DNA from: a virus
Length of the DNA: 52,129 nucleotides
Strand: one strand, 5' to 3'
IMG/VR virus record: IMGVR_UViG_3300042922_000324
Span: 1-52,129 of that record
In this document: one piece after another, positions 13,855 to 21,707 of the stretch
Layout of the letters: the number at the start of each line of letters is the position of its first letter
Numbering within the stretch: the stretch's first letter is position 1
Notes under the pieces: generated by a model
Seen by the model: only the letters and a program-made list of their open reading frames with translations
Told to the model about the DNA's origin: nothing
Databases searched by the model: none
Translations under genes and position numbers: made by a program

Positions 13855-14234
13855 ATATTAAATTTATAGCTTGGGATATTGAAGATTCAATTATGCTTAA
13901 AGGAAGTTCGGTAGTCATTGGAAGTAATGACGATGCTTATTTTTTAGATGGCGATGGAGAATGGAAAGATTGTGGAGACAGAGTGAAATTAATGCTTTAT
14001 AGTGGGATAACAGATAAAAACAAAGAGGAAATTTACACTGATTTTATAGTTAAACGAACTTCTATGGCTCCAGGGGGGATTGATTTTGTTGGCTTGGTTA
14101 CTTTTGCAGAGGGTAGATTCTGGATTGATAACGGGCAACAGGCAGTACCGCTATTTAGCGAAGCTGACGAGCTGGATATACTGGGGCATAGGTACGAGGA
14201 ATCAGAGAAGGTTGAGAAGTGGCTGGGGTTATAA
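13851..14234 (+). CDS. YopX-family protein, 127 aa
   Basis: The pattern IKFIAWDIEDSIML at the N-terminus and LMLYSGITDKNKEEIYTDF in the middle is the YopX signature, a small beta-rich family common in Firmicute phages whose function is unknown. Its ATG overlaps the glycosylase stop, so both are translated from one mRNA. Length is near the family norm. Confidence 0.85.
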   Translation: MNIKFIAWDIEDSIMLKGSSVVIGSNDDAYFLDGDGEWKDCGDRVKLMLYSGITDKNKEEIYTDFIVKRTSMAPGGIDFVGLVTFAEGRFWIDNGQQAVPLFSEADELDILGHRYEESEKVEKWLGL

Positions 14235-14280
14235 TTTATTACTGAATTTGAATTTAATACGAAATAAGAGGTGTATACAA

Positions 14281-14472
14281 ATGCCAAAAGTTTTTGAAGT
14301 TAAATTATTAGAGGATTATGATGTGAATACAAATGATTTCACATATGTAAAAGGTCAAGTTGTTAGTGTTACAGAATTAGAAAGTTTTAGGGATAATTAT
14401 GCAATTTATCATAATTTAACAGAATGTAATATTTTAGATTGGATACCTAAGAAAATAGTGAAAATAATTTAA
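14281..14472 (+). CDS. Hypothetical protein, 63 aa
   Basis: ATG 14281 follows AAGAGGTGTATACAA. The sequence is beta-rich (KVFEVKLLEDYDVNTNDFTY then VKGQVVSVTELES) and looks like a small single-domain phage protein. No family is recognised. It precedes the promoter of structured RNA 4. Confidence 0.65.
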   Translation: MPKVFEVKLLEDYDVNTNDFTYVKGQVVSVTELESFRDNYAIYHNLTECNILDWIPKKIVKII

Positions 14473-14496
14473 TTCTTAATACAAGAAATTTGAGAA

Positions 14497-14524
14497 TTAA
14501 CAACTTACCAAAATATGTTATAAT
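14497..14524 (+). promoter_or_regulatory. Promoter of structured RNA 4
   Basis: TTAACA (14497-14502), a 16-bp spacer and TATAAT (14519-14524) preceded by TG, an extended -10. Transcription would begin about 14531, at the first base of the P1 helix of the RNA. Confidence 0.7.
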
Positions 14525-14530
14525 TACATC

Positions 14531-14650
14531 AAGTGGGAGAAGATATTTGCAACATCTTCATACACCGTACCTCCGAGCGGTTCCCACTTATATAAAAATA
14601 TCGGAGAAACATTTTTCGGAGGATTACCAATATCGGTAGTCCTTTTATTT
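14531..14650 (+). ncRNA. Structured RNA 4: three-way junction small RNA with terminator
   Basis: P1 is 8 bp (AAGTGGGA/TCCCACTT, 14531-14538 with 14582-14589) and begins at the predicted transcription start. It encloses P2 GAAGAT/ATCTTC (14539-14559), stacked directly on P1, and P3 ACCG/CGGT (14564-14581). A 31-nt linker carrying TCGGAG twice leads to the terminator GGATTACC/GGTAGTCC (14621-14642) and TTTTATTT. There is no ORF. The promoter, compact fold and terminator describe an independent RNA of about 120 nt. I know no matching family. Confidence 0.7.
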
Positions 14651-14651
14651 T

Positions 14652-14677
14652 AAGACTTTTAAAGAGTCTTTTTTATT
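14652..14677 (+). terminator. Second tandem terminator after structured RNA 4
   Basis: AAGACT/AGTCTT (14652-14670) with TTTTTTATTTT. Its T-tract runs straight into the box at 14679. Confidence 0.85.
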
Positions 14678-14678
14678 T

Positions 14679-14732
14679 TGTACGATATTTATTTACTTAA
14701 CTATTGCATAATGTACGTTATTACTTTATAAT
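14679..14732 (+). promoter_or_regulatory. Double box with promoter
   Basis: Two exact boxes, TGTACGATAT (14679-14688) and TGTACGTTAT (14712-14721), are 33 bp apart in the same orientation. The second lies in the spacer of a TTGCAT-17 bp-TATAAT promoter (14704-14732). A protein bound there would cover the promoter. It drives the RHH gene at 14762. Confidence 0.7.
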
Positions 14733-14761
14733 GTAAGTATAAACATTAAAGAGGTGGTAAA

Positions 14762-14914
14762 TTGGCTAACAAAGAGACAAAACCAAGATTTGTCGCTGAT
14801 TGCGATTCAGAACTAAAAAAGGAAATAAAAACTTTCTGCGTTAAGGAAGGAATAGATCTAAAAGATTTTGTTATTTCAGCAATACTTGAGAAATATGAAA
14901 AAGAAAAAGATTAA
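14762..14914 (+). CDS. Ribbon-helix-helix-like protein, 50 aa
   Basis: TTG start after AGAGGTGGTAAA. The sequence KPRFVADCDSELKKEIKTFC followed by VKEGIDLKDFVISAILEKYE has the strand, helix, helix order of Arc/ParD-type DNA-binding proteins. It is first in an operon under two boxes and may be the autoregulator of the block. Confidence 0.65.
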   Translation: MANKETKPRFVADCDSELKKEIKTFCVKEGIDLKDFVISAILEKYEKEKD

Positions 14915-14934
14915 TATATGAGGAGGTGGAAACC

Positions 14935-15093
14935 ATGGTAGGGAAAATAGTGTGCGACGTATTCCCATACCACAGTTTTAAGCAAAAAATAAGATTAACA
15001 AAAGAATTAAAGCATAAGGGCAGAATTGAGGTGTTTAATAATGCCTTTATCCTCTGTTACTATTATACCAAAAATTCCAATAATAAAAATTAA
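14935..15093 (+). CDS. Hypothetical basic protein, 52 aa, overlapping the next gene
   Basis: The ATG 14935 follows AGGAGGTGGAAACC, a strong site. The product is basic and Cys/Tyr-containing (FKQKIRLTKELKHKGRIEVF). It overlaps the next gene by 53 bp in another frame, which is unusual; the strong ribosome binding site is the main support. Confidence 0.5.
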   Translation: MVGKIVCDVFPYHSFKQKIRLTKELKHKGRIEVFNNAFILCYYYTKNSNNKN

Positions 15094-15364
15094 CGGCATG
15101 GTGAGAAAAATTATAGATTATGAAGATTACGAAGATGATGAAATTGAATATTCTCAAGAAGAAAAAAGTCAAGTAATTGGAGAATTGCAAATAGGGTTAA
15201 TGCTTAACGAGATTACTATTTGTACAAGCAAAAGCAAGCTTAAGGGATGGTGGTCAAACATACAAATGAAAAAGGAAAATATTAACGGCTGGAAAGAATA
15301 CTGTCCAAACATTAGCGGTCAAGATTTAATAGAAATAGCGAAAGAGCAGGGGTTTAAAATATGA
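15041..15364 (+). CDS. Hypothetical protein, 107 aa
   Basis: The ATG 15041 follows GAGGTGTTTAATA. There is an acidic segment IIDYEDYEDDEIEYSQEEK near residues 25-43, then an alpha/beta part (GWWSNIQMKKENINGWKEYC). The family is unknown. The stop overlaps the next start by ATGA. Confidence 0.65.
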   Translation: MPLSSVTIIPKIPIIKINGMVRKIIDYEDYEDDEIEYSQEEKSQVIGELQIGLMLNEITICTSKSKLKGWWSNIQMKKENINGWKEYCPNISGQDLIEIAKEQGFKI

Positions 15365-15537
15365 TGGATGCAGAGAAAAGAAAAAGAGAAGCTTTATTCA
15401 TGTATAACATGTTAAGAAGAAGAAAAATTAATAAACAAAAGAAAATTGATAGGGATAATATAGGAATAGTTGTGGATTATTTAGAAAAAGGCAGACGTAG
15501 AGGACATAATCAAAATAGGATTTATAAGGCTTATTAA
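15361..15537 (+). CDS. Hypothetical very basic protein, 58 aa
   Basis: Starts in the ATGA overlap. It is rich in Arg/Lys (EKRKREALFMYNMLRRRKIN) and has GRRRGHNQNR near the end, consistent with nucleic-acid binding. It is not recognised. Confidence 0.6.
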   Translation: MMDAEKRKREALFMYNMLRRRKINKQKKIDRDNIGIVVDYLEKGRRRGHNQNRIYKAY

Positions 15538-15554
15538 GAGTAAGGGGTGATGAA

Positions 15555-15713
15555 ATGAAGATTCTTTATATATTTATAGCAATTCATTTTTTAGCTGAAT
15601 TTATAGCAAATATAAGGAAAGACAAAACAGCGACCGATATAATTAGTTCTGTAATTTTCTTTCTAATTGAATGTTGTTTTATGGTAAATATAATTAATTA
15701 TATTTTTAAATAA
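15555..15713 (+). CDS. Small membrane protein, 52 aa
   Basis: ATG 15555 follows AGGGGTGATGAA. Two hydrophobic helices, residues 1-19 and 30-50, are separated by NIRKDKTATD. No family. The next gene is also a membrane protein, so the two may work together. Confidence 0.6.
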   Translation: MKILYIFIAIHFLAEFIANIRKDKTATDIISSVIFFLIECCFMVNIINYIFK

Positions 15714-15724
15714 GGAGAAATAAA

Positions 15725-16105
15725 TTGAAAAAAATATTAATAGATACAATATTTATTATGTGCTGCATAGGTATGCTTGTAGGCGGTTCATACACAATAA
15801 TTCAAACTGGCTATAAATATGTTGATATATTTAATACTTTTGGGTTAGTGAATATTTTAATTTATTTTTCAGTTGGTATTTTATTTTATGGATTAGTATT
15901 TTATATTTTCTACTTAATAGATGTTAAAGTAAGAAAAATTCTTAAAAAGGAAAGTGCAAATGATAATTTAGTAAATAAATCAGAATATGACGAAAAGGTT
16001 GAAAGACTAAATAAGATGGCAGAGGAATGCGATAAGTTACTGGCAGAAACAAAGGCGTATAAAGATAAAACAATTGAATTATTAAATCAATGCGAAAGAA
16101 GGTAA
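15725..16105 (+). CDS. Membrane protein with C-terminal coiled coil, 126 aa
   Basis: TTG start after TAAGGAGAAATAAA. Transmembrane segments lie at about residues 5-27 and 40-67, and a charged helical coiled coil fills the last 55 residues (YDEKVERLNKMAEECDKLLA). The topology suggests a cytoplasmic or periplasm-facing coiled-coil tail. No family is recognised. Confidence 0.7.
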   Translation: MKKILIDTIFIMCCIGMLVGGSYTIIQTGYKYVDIFNTFGLVNILIYFSVGILFYGLVFYIFYLIDVKVRKILKKESANDNLVNKSEYDEKVERLNKMAEECDKLLAETKAYKDKTIELLNQCERR

Positions 16106-16108
16106 AAA

Positions 16109-16360
16109 ATGAGAAGATTTTTTGGAATGATGCCTAGCGCAGAAATTGAAATGGAAAAACAATATAAGGATAAAAACGGATATAGAATAACAATTCAATC
16201 TGGTCAGCATGGTTGGACTGTTATTTACACAGATTCATCAACAGAATATAAAGATATAGATTGCACAACGGATGAAAACTTTAAAGCTGCTTATAATTTA
16301 GCAACAAGTAGATTAGGGGAACTAACTGAAATACAAGATTTAAGGAGTAATTCTTTATGA
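16109..16360 (+). CDS. Hypothetical protein, 83 aa
   Basis: Starts 3 bp after the upstream stop. The sequence RITIQSGQHGWTVIYTDSST predicts a beta-sheet, followed by a helix (DENFKAAYNLATSRLGEL). It overlaps the next gene by ATGA. Unknown function. Confidence 0.65.
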   Translation: MRRFFGMMPSAEIEMEKQYKDKNGYRITIQSGQHGWTVIYTDSSTEYKDIDCTTDENFKAAYNLATSRLGELTEIQDLRSNSL

Positions 16361-16764
16361 ATATACAAGAATTTGCAAATAAATTAAACGGTCGAGAGTA
16401 TGGCTTTGAAATAACAAAAGAGGAAGAAAAAGAAGCAGAATACTTAGGATATGTTGTAGTATTCGGATATTCTGATGACAATATCGAGTTCAGAGGAGCT
16501 ATTAATGACGAGATTGGTTGTTATGGTGCTAAAAGAGTATATTTAGATAAAAACGGAATAATTGAAAAATGCGAATGTCATTGTAAATACTGGGGAAAAG
16601 CAAAAGAAAATGCTAAAACAATAAAAGCTGTATCAAATGATGATGATTGCTTTGAATTTTATTGGCACTACGAAACAGATATTCCTCATGCTACATTTGA
16701 AATTTATGAAAATGGAGAGGATTATTGTAAAGGAATAGTTTTTGATATGAAAGAATTAAATTAA
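16357..16764 (+). CDS. Conserved phage protein with VFGYSDDNIEFRGAI motif, 135 aa
   Basis: YVVVFGYSDDNIEFRGAIND followed by EIGCYGAKRVYLDKNG is a pattern I have seen in many hypothetical phage proteins. Cysteines in CECHCKYW and acidic residues are abundant. No biochemical role can be assigned. It is the last gene before the terminator at 16770. Confidence 0.75.
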   Translation: MNIQEFANKLNGREYGFEITKEEEKEAEYLGYVVVFGYSDDNIEFRGAINDEIGCYGAKRVYLDKNGIIEKCECHCKYWGKAKENAKTIKAVSNDDDCFEFYWHYETDIPHATFEIYENGEDYCKGIVFDMKELN

Positions 16765-16769
16765 ATTCG

Positions 16770-16797
16770 AAACCGCGTAGCTATACGTGGTTTTGTT
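16770..16797 (+). terminator. Intrinsic terminator leading into the box
   Basis: A 10-bp stem AAACCGCGTA/TACGTGGTTT with loop GCTA, then TTTTG; the next box starts within its T-tract. Confidence 0.85.
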
Positions 16798-16832
16798 CGT
16801 TATAAGCTAATATTTTAAAAATGTGTTATAGT
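16794..16832 (+). promoter_or_regulatory. Box and extended -10 promoter for the capsid operon
   Basis: TGTTCGTTAT (16794-16803) is followed 23 bp later by TGT-TATAGT (-10 at 16827-16832), an extended -10 with no clear -35. It transcribes protease, capsid and connector genes. Confidence 0.65.
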
Positions 16833-16874
16833 ATTATTAGTTAATCTATATCTTACGAGAAAGGAGGAAACTTC

Positions 16875-17903
16875 TTGAAATTGGAATTTAAAGAATTAGA
16901 ATTAAAAGCTATAGACGACAAGGGCAGTTTTCAAGGAATAGCTTGTAAATACAATAATGTCGATAGCGCAAATGATAGATTATTAAAAAGTGCTGGTAAG
17001 TTAAACAACAATAAAGAAGTACCTATTTTATATCAACATGAGGTTAATGACGTTATAGGAAAAGGAACTCTTTCAGACGGCCAAGAAGGAATTATGTTAA
17101 GTGCAAAATTATTTCTTGAAAAAGATGATAGTGGTAATATGATTTTTCCTTTAGCTCACAAAGCCTACGAATTGGCTAAAAAAGGATTGTTAAAACTTTC
17201 TATAGGTTATCGCACAAACGATTCTCAATATAAGACAGAGGGCGGCAAAACCGTCAGAGAATTAAAAGATATAGAGGTTATGGAGACAAGTATGGTGCTA
17301 TTTGCTTGTAATGAAAAGGCTGTAATAACCAGCGTAAAACAGGAGGGAGGTAACAAAGTGGAAGAAAAAGCAATGGGGTTTGCGGACTTGTTAAAAGTTC
17401 AGCAAGCTAATGACATGAGGTGGAAACTCCAAGATGCTTTAAACATGAGTTTCAGAGCATTGATGGAAGATGACACAATGACAATAGAACAAAAAATTAC
17501 TCAACTTGGCGCAAATGTAGACGAGTTTGCAACAGCTTACAAAGAAAATATGAATTTACTTCTTCAAGCAAGTGCTAAAAACAAAGTAGCTAAAAAAGAG
17601 GTTTTTGACATTTTAGAAAAAAAAGAAGCTGCGGAACTTGAAACAAAAGCAGGCAAAAAGATTAGTAAGTTAAGCATGGAAAAAATTAAATCAGCCATCT
17701 CTGCTTTATCTGGATTGATTGACAATGTAGAAATAGAAGAAGAGGACGACAAAGGTTGCGGCACTAAGACAGGAATGAAAGAAAGTACGGTAGTGGTTGA
17801 AACTAAGCAAGAACCGAACAAAGATGATATAATAGAGCTAAAGAGTGAGGAACTCGATGAAATAAGCAAATTATATAAAACAATAAAGGGAGGTAACAAA
17901 TAG
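16875..17903 (+). CDS. HK97-type prohead protease fused to scaffold, 342 aa
   Basis: The N-terminal 150 residues are the serine protease that matures the prohead: His55 in ILYQHEVNDVIGKG, Ser109 in LLKLSIGYR and the acidic residues around DIEVMETSM. Residues 162-342 are charged and helical (LLKVQQANDMRWKLQDALNM and what follows), as in scaffolding proteins. TTG start after AAGGAGGAAACTTC. The product is longer than a plain protease, and an internal start at 17358 would make the scaffold alone. Confidence 0.9.
   Translation: MKLEFKELELKAIDDKGSFQGIACKYNNVDSANDRLLKSAGKLNNNKEVPILYQHEVNDVIGKGTLSDGQEGIMLSAKLFLEKDDSGNMIFPLAHKAYELAKKGLLKLSIGYRTNDSQYKTEGGKTVRELKDIEVMETSMVLFACNEKAVITSVKQEGGNKVEEKAMGFADLLKVQQANDMRWKLQDALNMSFRALMEDDTMTIEQKITQLGANVDEFATAYKENMNLLLQASAKNKVAKKEVFDILEKKEAAELETKAGKKISKLSMEKIKSAISALSGLIDNVEIEEEDDKGCGTKTGMKESTVVVETKQEPNKDDIIELKSEELDEISKLYKTIKGGNK
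17358..17903 (+). CDS. Putative nested scaffold protein, in frame inside the protease gene
   Basis: Within the protease ORF, AGGAGGGAGGTAACAAA stands just before an in-frame GTG at 17358, exactly at the protease-scaffold border. It would yield a 181-aa helical, highly charged protein identical to the C-terminal half of the fusion. Nearly the same sequence, GGGAGGTAACAAA, precedes the capsid start, so this is probably a working ribosome binding site. Nested scaffolds of this kind are known in lambda (C/Nu3). It would give many free scaffold copies per protease. Confidence 0.7.
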   Translation: MEEKAMGFADLLKVQQANDMRWKLQDALNMSFRALMEDDTMTIEQKITQLGANVDEFATAYKENMNLLLQASAKNKVAKKEVFDILEKKEAAELETKAGKKISKLSMEKIKSAISALSGLIDNVEIEEEDDKGCGTKTGMKESTVVVETKQEPNKDDIIELKSEELDEISKLYKTIKGGNK

Positions 17904-19016
17904 ATGTCAGATATAAAAGATATGATTTTTGAAATGAATAATACTTTTAATCACTTAAAAGAGGCAGTTGAAAAGAAGGCAGGAACAGAACAGATAGAAA
18001 AGATCCAGGATGCGCTTGACGCAATAGAAGTTAAGATGCAAAGAGTAAACTTCACTCCTTCCCAAACCGAGGGAAAAGGACTTTCCAAAGAGGAAATAGA
18101 GTACAAGTCAGCTTTCAATAGCTATGCTGTAAGCGGTGCAGTTAATGATCATCTTGAAAAGAAAGCTATGGCAAGTGACAGCAATCCAGATGGTGGGTAC
18201 ATGGTTCCTTTCACTATGGCTAATAACATAATTGAAAGAATAAGACAAATGTCTCCTATAAGAGCGATTGCTAATGTAGTTAGTATTACAAACTCAAATG
18301 AGTACAGAGTGCCAAGAGAATCAACAGATGATTTTGGAGCTGGCTGGGTAGGTGAAAGAGAATCAAGACCAACAACCGACAACGGTAAGTTGGAAATGGT
18401 TAAGATTCCGCTTAATGAGCAATATGCACAACCCGGAATTACTAGAACGCTTTTAACTGATAGTGCTTTCGGTTGGGAAGGCTACATAAATAGAAAGATC
18501 GCTAACAAACTTGCTAGGATGGAAGCTACTGCTTTTGTATCTGGCGATGGAGTTAACAAGCCTATGGGATTCTTGTATAATTCAACAACTCAAGGAATAG
18601 AAGTTTTAGAAAAAGCTTTAACTTTTGATGGGTTAATGGATCTACAAGCTGCATTGTTAGAAGAATATTTACCTAATGCAAGCTGGTTATTAAATAGATT
18701 AACCTTAAGAGATATAAGAAAGCTTAAGGATTCTCAAAACAGATACTTATGGGAACCTTCAACGCAAGTTGATAAACCAAATACTATTCTTGGATTCAAT
18801 TATAATCTTGCAACTGATATGCCTACGCCTGGTACTAATGCTTTATCTGTAGCTTTTGCAGATTTCAGACAGGCATATACCATAGTGGATGGTGCTACAA
18901 TGTACACTCTAAGAGATGAATATACTGCAAAGCCTAATATACTCTTTTACACAACCAGAAGAGTGGGCGGCGGCGTAGAAATGCCAGACGCTATTAAAAT
19001 ATTAAAGCAGTCTTAA
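17904..19016 (+). CDS. Major capsid protein (HK97 fold)
   Basis: The 370-aa product has an N-terminal helical delta-domain (about residues 1-90, KDMIFEMNNTFNHLKEAVEK) that the upstream protease would remove, then the capsid core: SDSNPDGGYMVPFTMANNII, RVPRESTDDFGAGWVGERE, RKIANKLARMEATAFVSGDG and a C-terminal ARVGGGVEMPD-like segment (RRVGGGVEMPDAIKILKQS). It starts immediately after a strong GGGAGGT site. It assembles the icosahedral head. Confidence 0.95.
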   Translation: MSDIKDMIFEMNNTFNHLKEAVEKKAGTEQIEKIQDALDAIEVKMQRVNFTPSQTEGKGLSKEEIEYKSAFNSYAVSGAVNDHLEKKAMASDSNPDGGYMVPFTMANNIIERIRQMSPIRAIANVVSITNSNEYRVPRESTDDFGAGWVGERESRPTTDNGKLEMVKIPLNEQYAQPGITRTLLTDSAFGWEGYINRKIANKLARMEATAFVSGDGVNKPMGFLYNSTTQGIEVLEKALTFDGLMDLQAALLEEYLPNASWLLNRLTLRDIRKLKDSQNRYLWEPSTQVDKPNTILGFNYNLATDMPTPGTNALSVAFADFRQAYTIVDGATMYTLRDEYTAKPNILFYTTRRVGGGVEMPDAIKILKQS

Positions 19017-19034
19017 AAAAGGGGGTATGAAGCA

Positions 19035-19418
19035 ATGAGAAAAGATTTAGTACATGATATAAAAGTTGCTCAATGTGTAGTGGCTCAAACTTTAACAGCT
19101 ACTACAACAGGAACAGCGGTTGATATGTCTGGATACGAGGCAGCTACATTTATAATTAATGTAGGGACTGGAGTGTCTACAGATAATAAATTAACTGTTA
19201 GTTTAGTAGAGGGTGCGGCTAGTGATTCTTTAACAGATGTTGCAGCAGCAGATCAATTAAATGCTAGTTTTGACATAACAGCAGTGGGAGTTTATAAAAT
19301 AGGATACAGAGGGGTAAAACGATATGTAGCAGTGAAATTGACTGAAACTGGTACTGTATCAGCTCCAGTGAGCGTAACAGGAGTATTATCAAGTGCAAGA
19401 GTTGCACCGATAGCATAA
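19035..19418 (+). CDS. Probable head decoration protein, 127 aa
   Basis: It follows the capsid gene by 18 bp with an AAGGGGGTATGAAGC site. The sequence is Ala/Thr/Val-rich and beta-stranded (GYEAATFIINVGTGVSTDNK, then KLTETGTVSAPVSVTGVLSS), a pattern typical of small virion proteins in this position. No specific family is certain; a decoration or head-fibre role is inferred from location and composition. Confidence 0.65.
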   Translation: MRKDLVHDIKVAQCVVAQTLTATTTGTAVDMSGYEAATFIINVGTGVSTDNKLTVSLVEGAASDSLTDVAAADQLNASFDITAVGVYKIGYRGVKRYVAVKLTETGTVSAPVSVTGVLSSARVAPIA

Positions 19419-19419
19419 T

Positions 19420-19653
19420 ATGATTGAGCTAATAGCAAAAGAATATTTCTACGCTGCTGAAAATGGCATAAATACAAGATTGTATGTAACTGATGAAATT
19501 ATAAAAACTGACAGCAAAGAGTTTGCAGAGCTTTTAATTAAAAAAGGTCATGCCAAACTTGATGAAAAGTTAGAAACAAAAGTTATTGAAGTAGATGAAG
19601 TTAAAACCACTACAAAGGCAAGAGGTTTAAAAAGAAATAGTAAAATTGAATAG
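19420..19653 (+). CDS. Small head-region protein, 77 aa
   Basis: Starts 1 bp after the upstream stop. IELIAKEYFYAAENGINTRL begins a mixed fold, with KEFAELLIKKGHAKL in the middle and a basic tail KARGLKRNSK. Proteins of this size often occur between capsid and connector genes; the role is unknown. Its stop codon is part of the terminator stem. Confidence 0.65.
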   Translation: MIELIAKEYFYAAENGINTRLYVTDEIIKTDSKEFAELLIKKGHAKLDEKLETKVIEVDEVKTTTKARGLKRNSKIE

Positions 19654-19676
19654 TCTCCTTTTGGGGACTATTTTTT
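19651..19676 (+). terminator. Intrinsic terminator inside the head operon
   Basis: TAGTCTCC-TTTT-GGGGACTA followed by TTTTTT. It separates the abundant capsid transcripts from the connector genes and may attenuate expression of the latter. Confidence 0.9.
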
Positions 19677-19691
19677 ATAGGAGGTGTTTAA

Positions 19692-20300
19692 ATGTTAAAT
19701 GAAAATGCTTTATGCACTGTAAATGAATTAAAAAGCTTTATGAATTTAGATATATTCGATACTAACAAAGATTGGCTTTACGAAGTTTATATAAATGCTG
19801 CAAGTGATGCTATAGAAAAAGAAGTAGGAAGATATATTTTAGCTAAAGACTACATTGAAAAGTACGCAGGAACTAACACAAATGAATTAGTTTTAAAGCA
19901 ACGTCCAGTAAACTCTGTAGAGGCTATAAGCTTTGTAAATAACGGAGAGGTATATTGTACTCTTGAAGAAAATACGTACACTGTAGAGGCTAAAAGCGGT
20001 GTTATATACAATGATAATGGGTGGTTTAAGCAAGGCAGTTCAATTTTAATGAGCAGAAAAATAACTTACCCAACCCAACATATAAAAGTTGAATATAATG
20101 CAGGATATGCAGAGGCTCCTGGAGATTTAAAATTGATATGTCTGCAAATATGTTCGGATAGTTATACTTTTGATAACAGCGATGCAGGAAAGTTAAAATC
20201 ATATTCGATAAGCGACATAAAAGAGGAATATAGGGATGATGTAAGATTTTCTGAAATGCAGCTTAAGACCATTAGGAAGTATAAAGGTGTGAGATTCTAA
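19692..20300 (+). CDS. Head-tail connector (gp6-like)
   Basis: The 202-aa protein has the usual adaptor pattern: an N-terminal helix pair (VNELKSFMNLDIFDTNKDWL and YINAASDAIEKEVGRYI), a beta-sandwich with LKQRPVNSVEAISFVNNGEV, and a C-terminal helix IKVEYNAGYAEAPGDLKLIC. Such proteins form the ring beneath the portal. It overlaps the next gene by one base (TAATG). Confidence 0.8.
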   Translation: MLNENALCTVNELKSFMNLDIFDTNKDWLYEVYINAASDAIEKEVGRYILAKDYIEKYAGTNTNELVLKQRPVNSVEAISFVNNGEVYCTLEENTYTVEAKSGVIYNDNGWFKQGSSILMSRKITYPTQHIKVEYNAGYAEAPGDLKLICLQICSDSYTFDNSDAGKLKSYSISDIKEEYRDDVRFSEMQLKTIRKYKGVRF

Positions 20301-20818
20301 TGGGAACGACAGTGAAGAAAACTGTACAAACGGATAACCTTAAAAACTTGCAACAGATTATTAGGGAATTAAATAATAAAAAAATCAAAGTCGGTATCTT
20401 TGGGAGCGCAGGAAGTAAGATGCTTATGATAGCAACAGTGAATGAGTATGGCGTCGATATAGTTATTACCCCTAAAATGCGTTGGTGGTTACACTTTAAC
20501 GGACTGCATGTAAAGAAGACAACTACACAAATTCATATACCAGCTAGAAGCTTTATAAGAGCTACAATTAACGAAAAGCAAGACGAAATTAATTCATTTG
20601 TGAAAGCAAATTTGGATTTATTATTTACTTTTCAAATTACTACAAAACAGTTTTTAGATAAAGTCGGACACTATCTTGTTGGATTAACTCAAGAAACCTT
20701 GACAGACTTAAATAGTCCGAAAAACCATCCTTGGACCGTAAAAAGGAAAAAAGGCAAAGATAATCCCTTAATCAACACTGGTCAATTAAGAGAGAGTATA
20801 GTATTTGAAATTGAATAG
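20300..20818 (+). CDS. Tail completion/neck protein (HK97 gp10-like)
   Basis: KVGIFGSAGSKMLMIATVNE, IPARSFIRATINEKQDEINS and PLINTGQLRESIVFEI are the hallmarks of gp10-like/virion morphogenesis proteins that join head and tail. Length 172 aa is typical. It sits between connector and tail terminator genes, as expected. Confidence 0.75.
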   Translation: MGTTVKKTVQTDNLKNLQQIIRELNNKKIKVGIFGSAGSKMLMIATVNEYGVDIVITPKMRWWLHFNGLHVKKTTTQIHIPARSFIRATINEKQDEINSFVKANLDLLFTFQITTKQFLDKVGHYLVGLTQETLTDLNSPKNHPWTVKRKKGKDNPLINTGQLRESIVFEIE

Positions 20819-20829
20819 AGGTGATGTGT

Positions 20830-21171
20830 TTGGACCGAATACTAGAAAAATATAAAAAAGATTTAATCCTAATTACCAAAGGAACTAAAACCTTCAATCG
20901 CGACAAAGGTATATATGAATACAGTGGTGATATAGAAACAGCTTTTAGAGGTGCCATATTACCTCTTTCAGAAAAGGATCTAAAAGCTATTTCAGAAGGC
21001 GGTTATTCAATAGATGATAGAAAACTATATACAAACATAGATTTAGAAAGCAATTCTAAAATAATGGACGGCGATAAAATTTATTCGGTATATGCTGTGA
21101 GAAATTATGATATAGTAGACCCTAGTTTTAAAAGATATTACATGAAAAGAGTTGATAGCATAGATGGTTAA
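20830..21171 (+). CDS. Neck protein, gp9-like position, 113 aa
   Basis: Start taken as TTG 20830, nine bases after TAGAGGTGA; ATG 20824 is possible but very close to the site. The sequence has GAILPLSEKDLKAISEGGYS and YTNIDLESNSKIMDGDKIYS, which gives a small beta-barrel, as in head-tail joining proteins. No unique motif; the assignment depends on gene order. Confidence 0.65.
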   Translation: MDRILEKYKKDLILITKGTKTFNRDKGIYEYSGDIETAFRGAILPLSEKDLKAISEGGYSIDDRKLYTNIDLESNSKIMDGDKIYSVYAVRNYDIVDPSFKRYYMKRVDSIDG

Positions 21172-21691
21172 CGTAAATTCGATATGGGAAGAACTTATTA
21201 AACAACTCAACGGAATAAGTAATGCCTACACTTTTATTAAATCCAATATTCTGCATGACATACCGCCTTATCCTTATGTCACTGTAATGCCTTTAACGCC
21301 TTATAGGCGCGACAAAGATATGTTAAGAGGCACAATCACTCATGAGAACGTAACAGACCCTACAAAGGTCAAAATCGTTAAGACGGAGAATCCTAAAATG
21401 ATATTTTCATTTAATTGCTATAGTGATAATCTACCAGAGGTTTTTGATGTTCTGAAAGCCACTACCGAATATTTAACTTTTATCGGACAGCAAGAGCTTA
21501 GCGATAATGGTATAATAGTGTTAGAATGTGAGCAAATAAACGACCGAACAAGCTTTATGGAAGTAGATTACAAATATTGCTGGGGGTTTGATTGCACTAT
21601 TCGGGTAAGCGATATTGTGACAATGAATGTTGACTCGATTGGAAGTATTGAAGCTATCGACCAAACGAGTGGCGAAATAATTGAAATGTAG
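21164..21691 (+). CDS. Tail terminator (gp12-like neck protein), 175 aa
   Basis: YPYVTVMPLTPYRRDKDMLR and FSFNCYSDNLPEVFDVLKAT resemble the neck/tail-terminator proteins of contractile-tail phages that cap the tube and sheath. It overlaps the upstream gene by 8 bp and immediately precedes the sheath gene, which is the expected order. Confidence 0.75.
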   Translation: MVNVNSIWEELIKQLNGISNAYTFIKSNILHDIPPYPYVTVMPLTPYRRDKDMLRGTITHENVTDPTKVKIVKTENPKMIFSFNCYSDNLPEVFDVLKATTEYLTFIGQQELSDNGIIVLECEQINDRTSFMEVDYKYCWGFDCTIRVSDIVTMNVDSIGSIEAIDQTSGEIIEM

Positions 21692-21707
21692 AGGGAGGTA
21701 AATAGAA

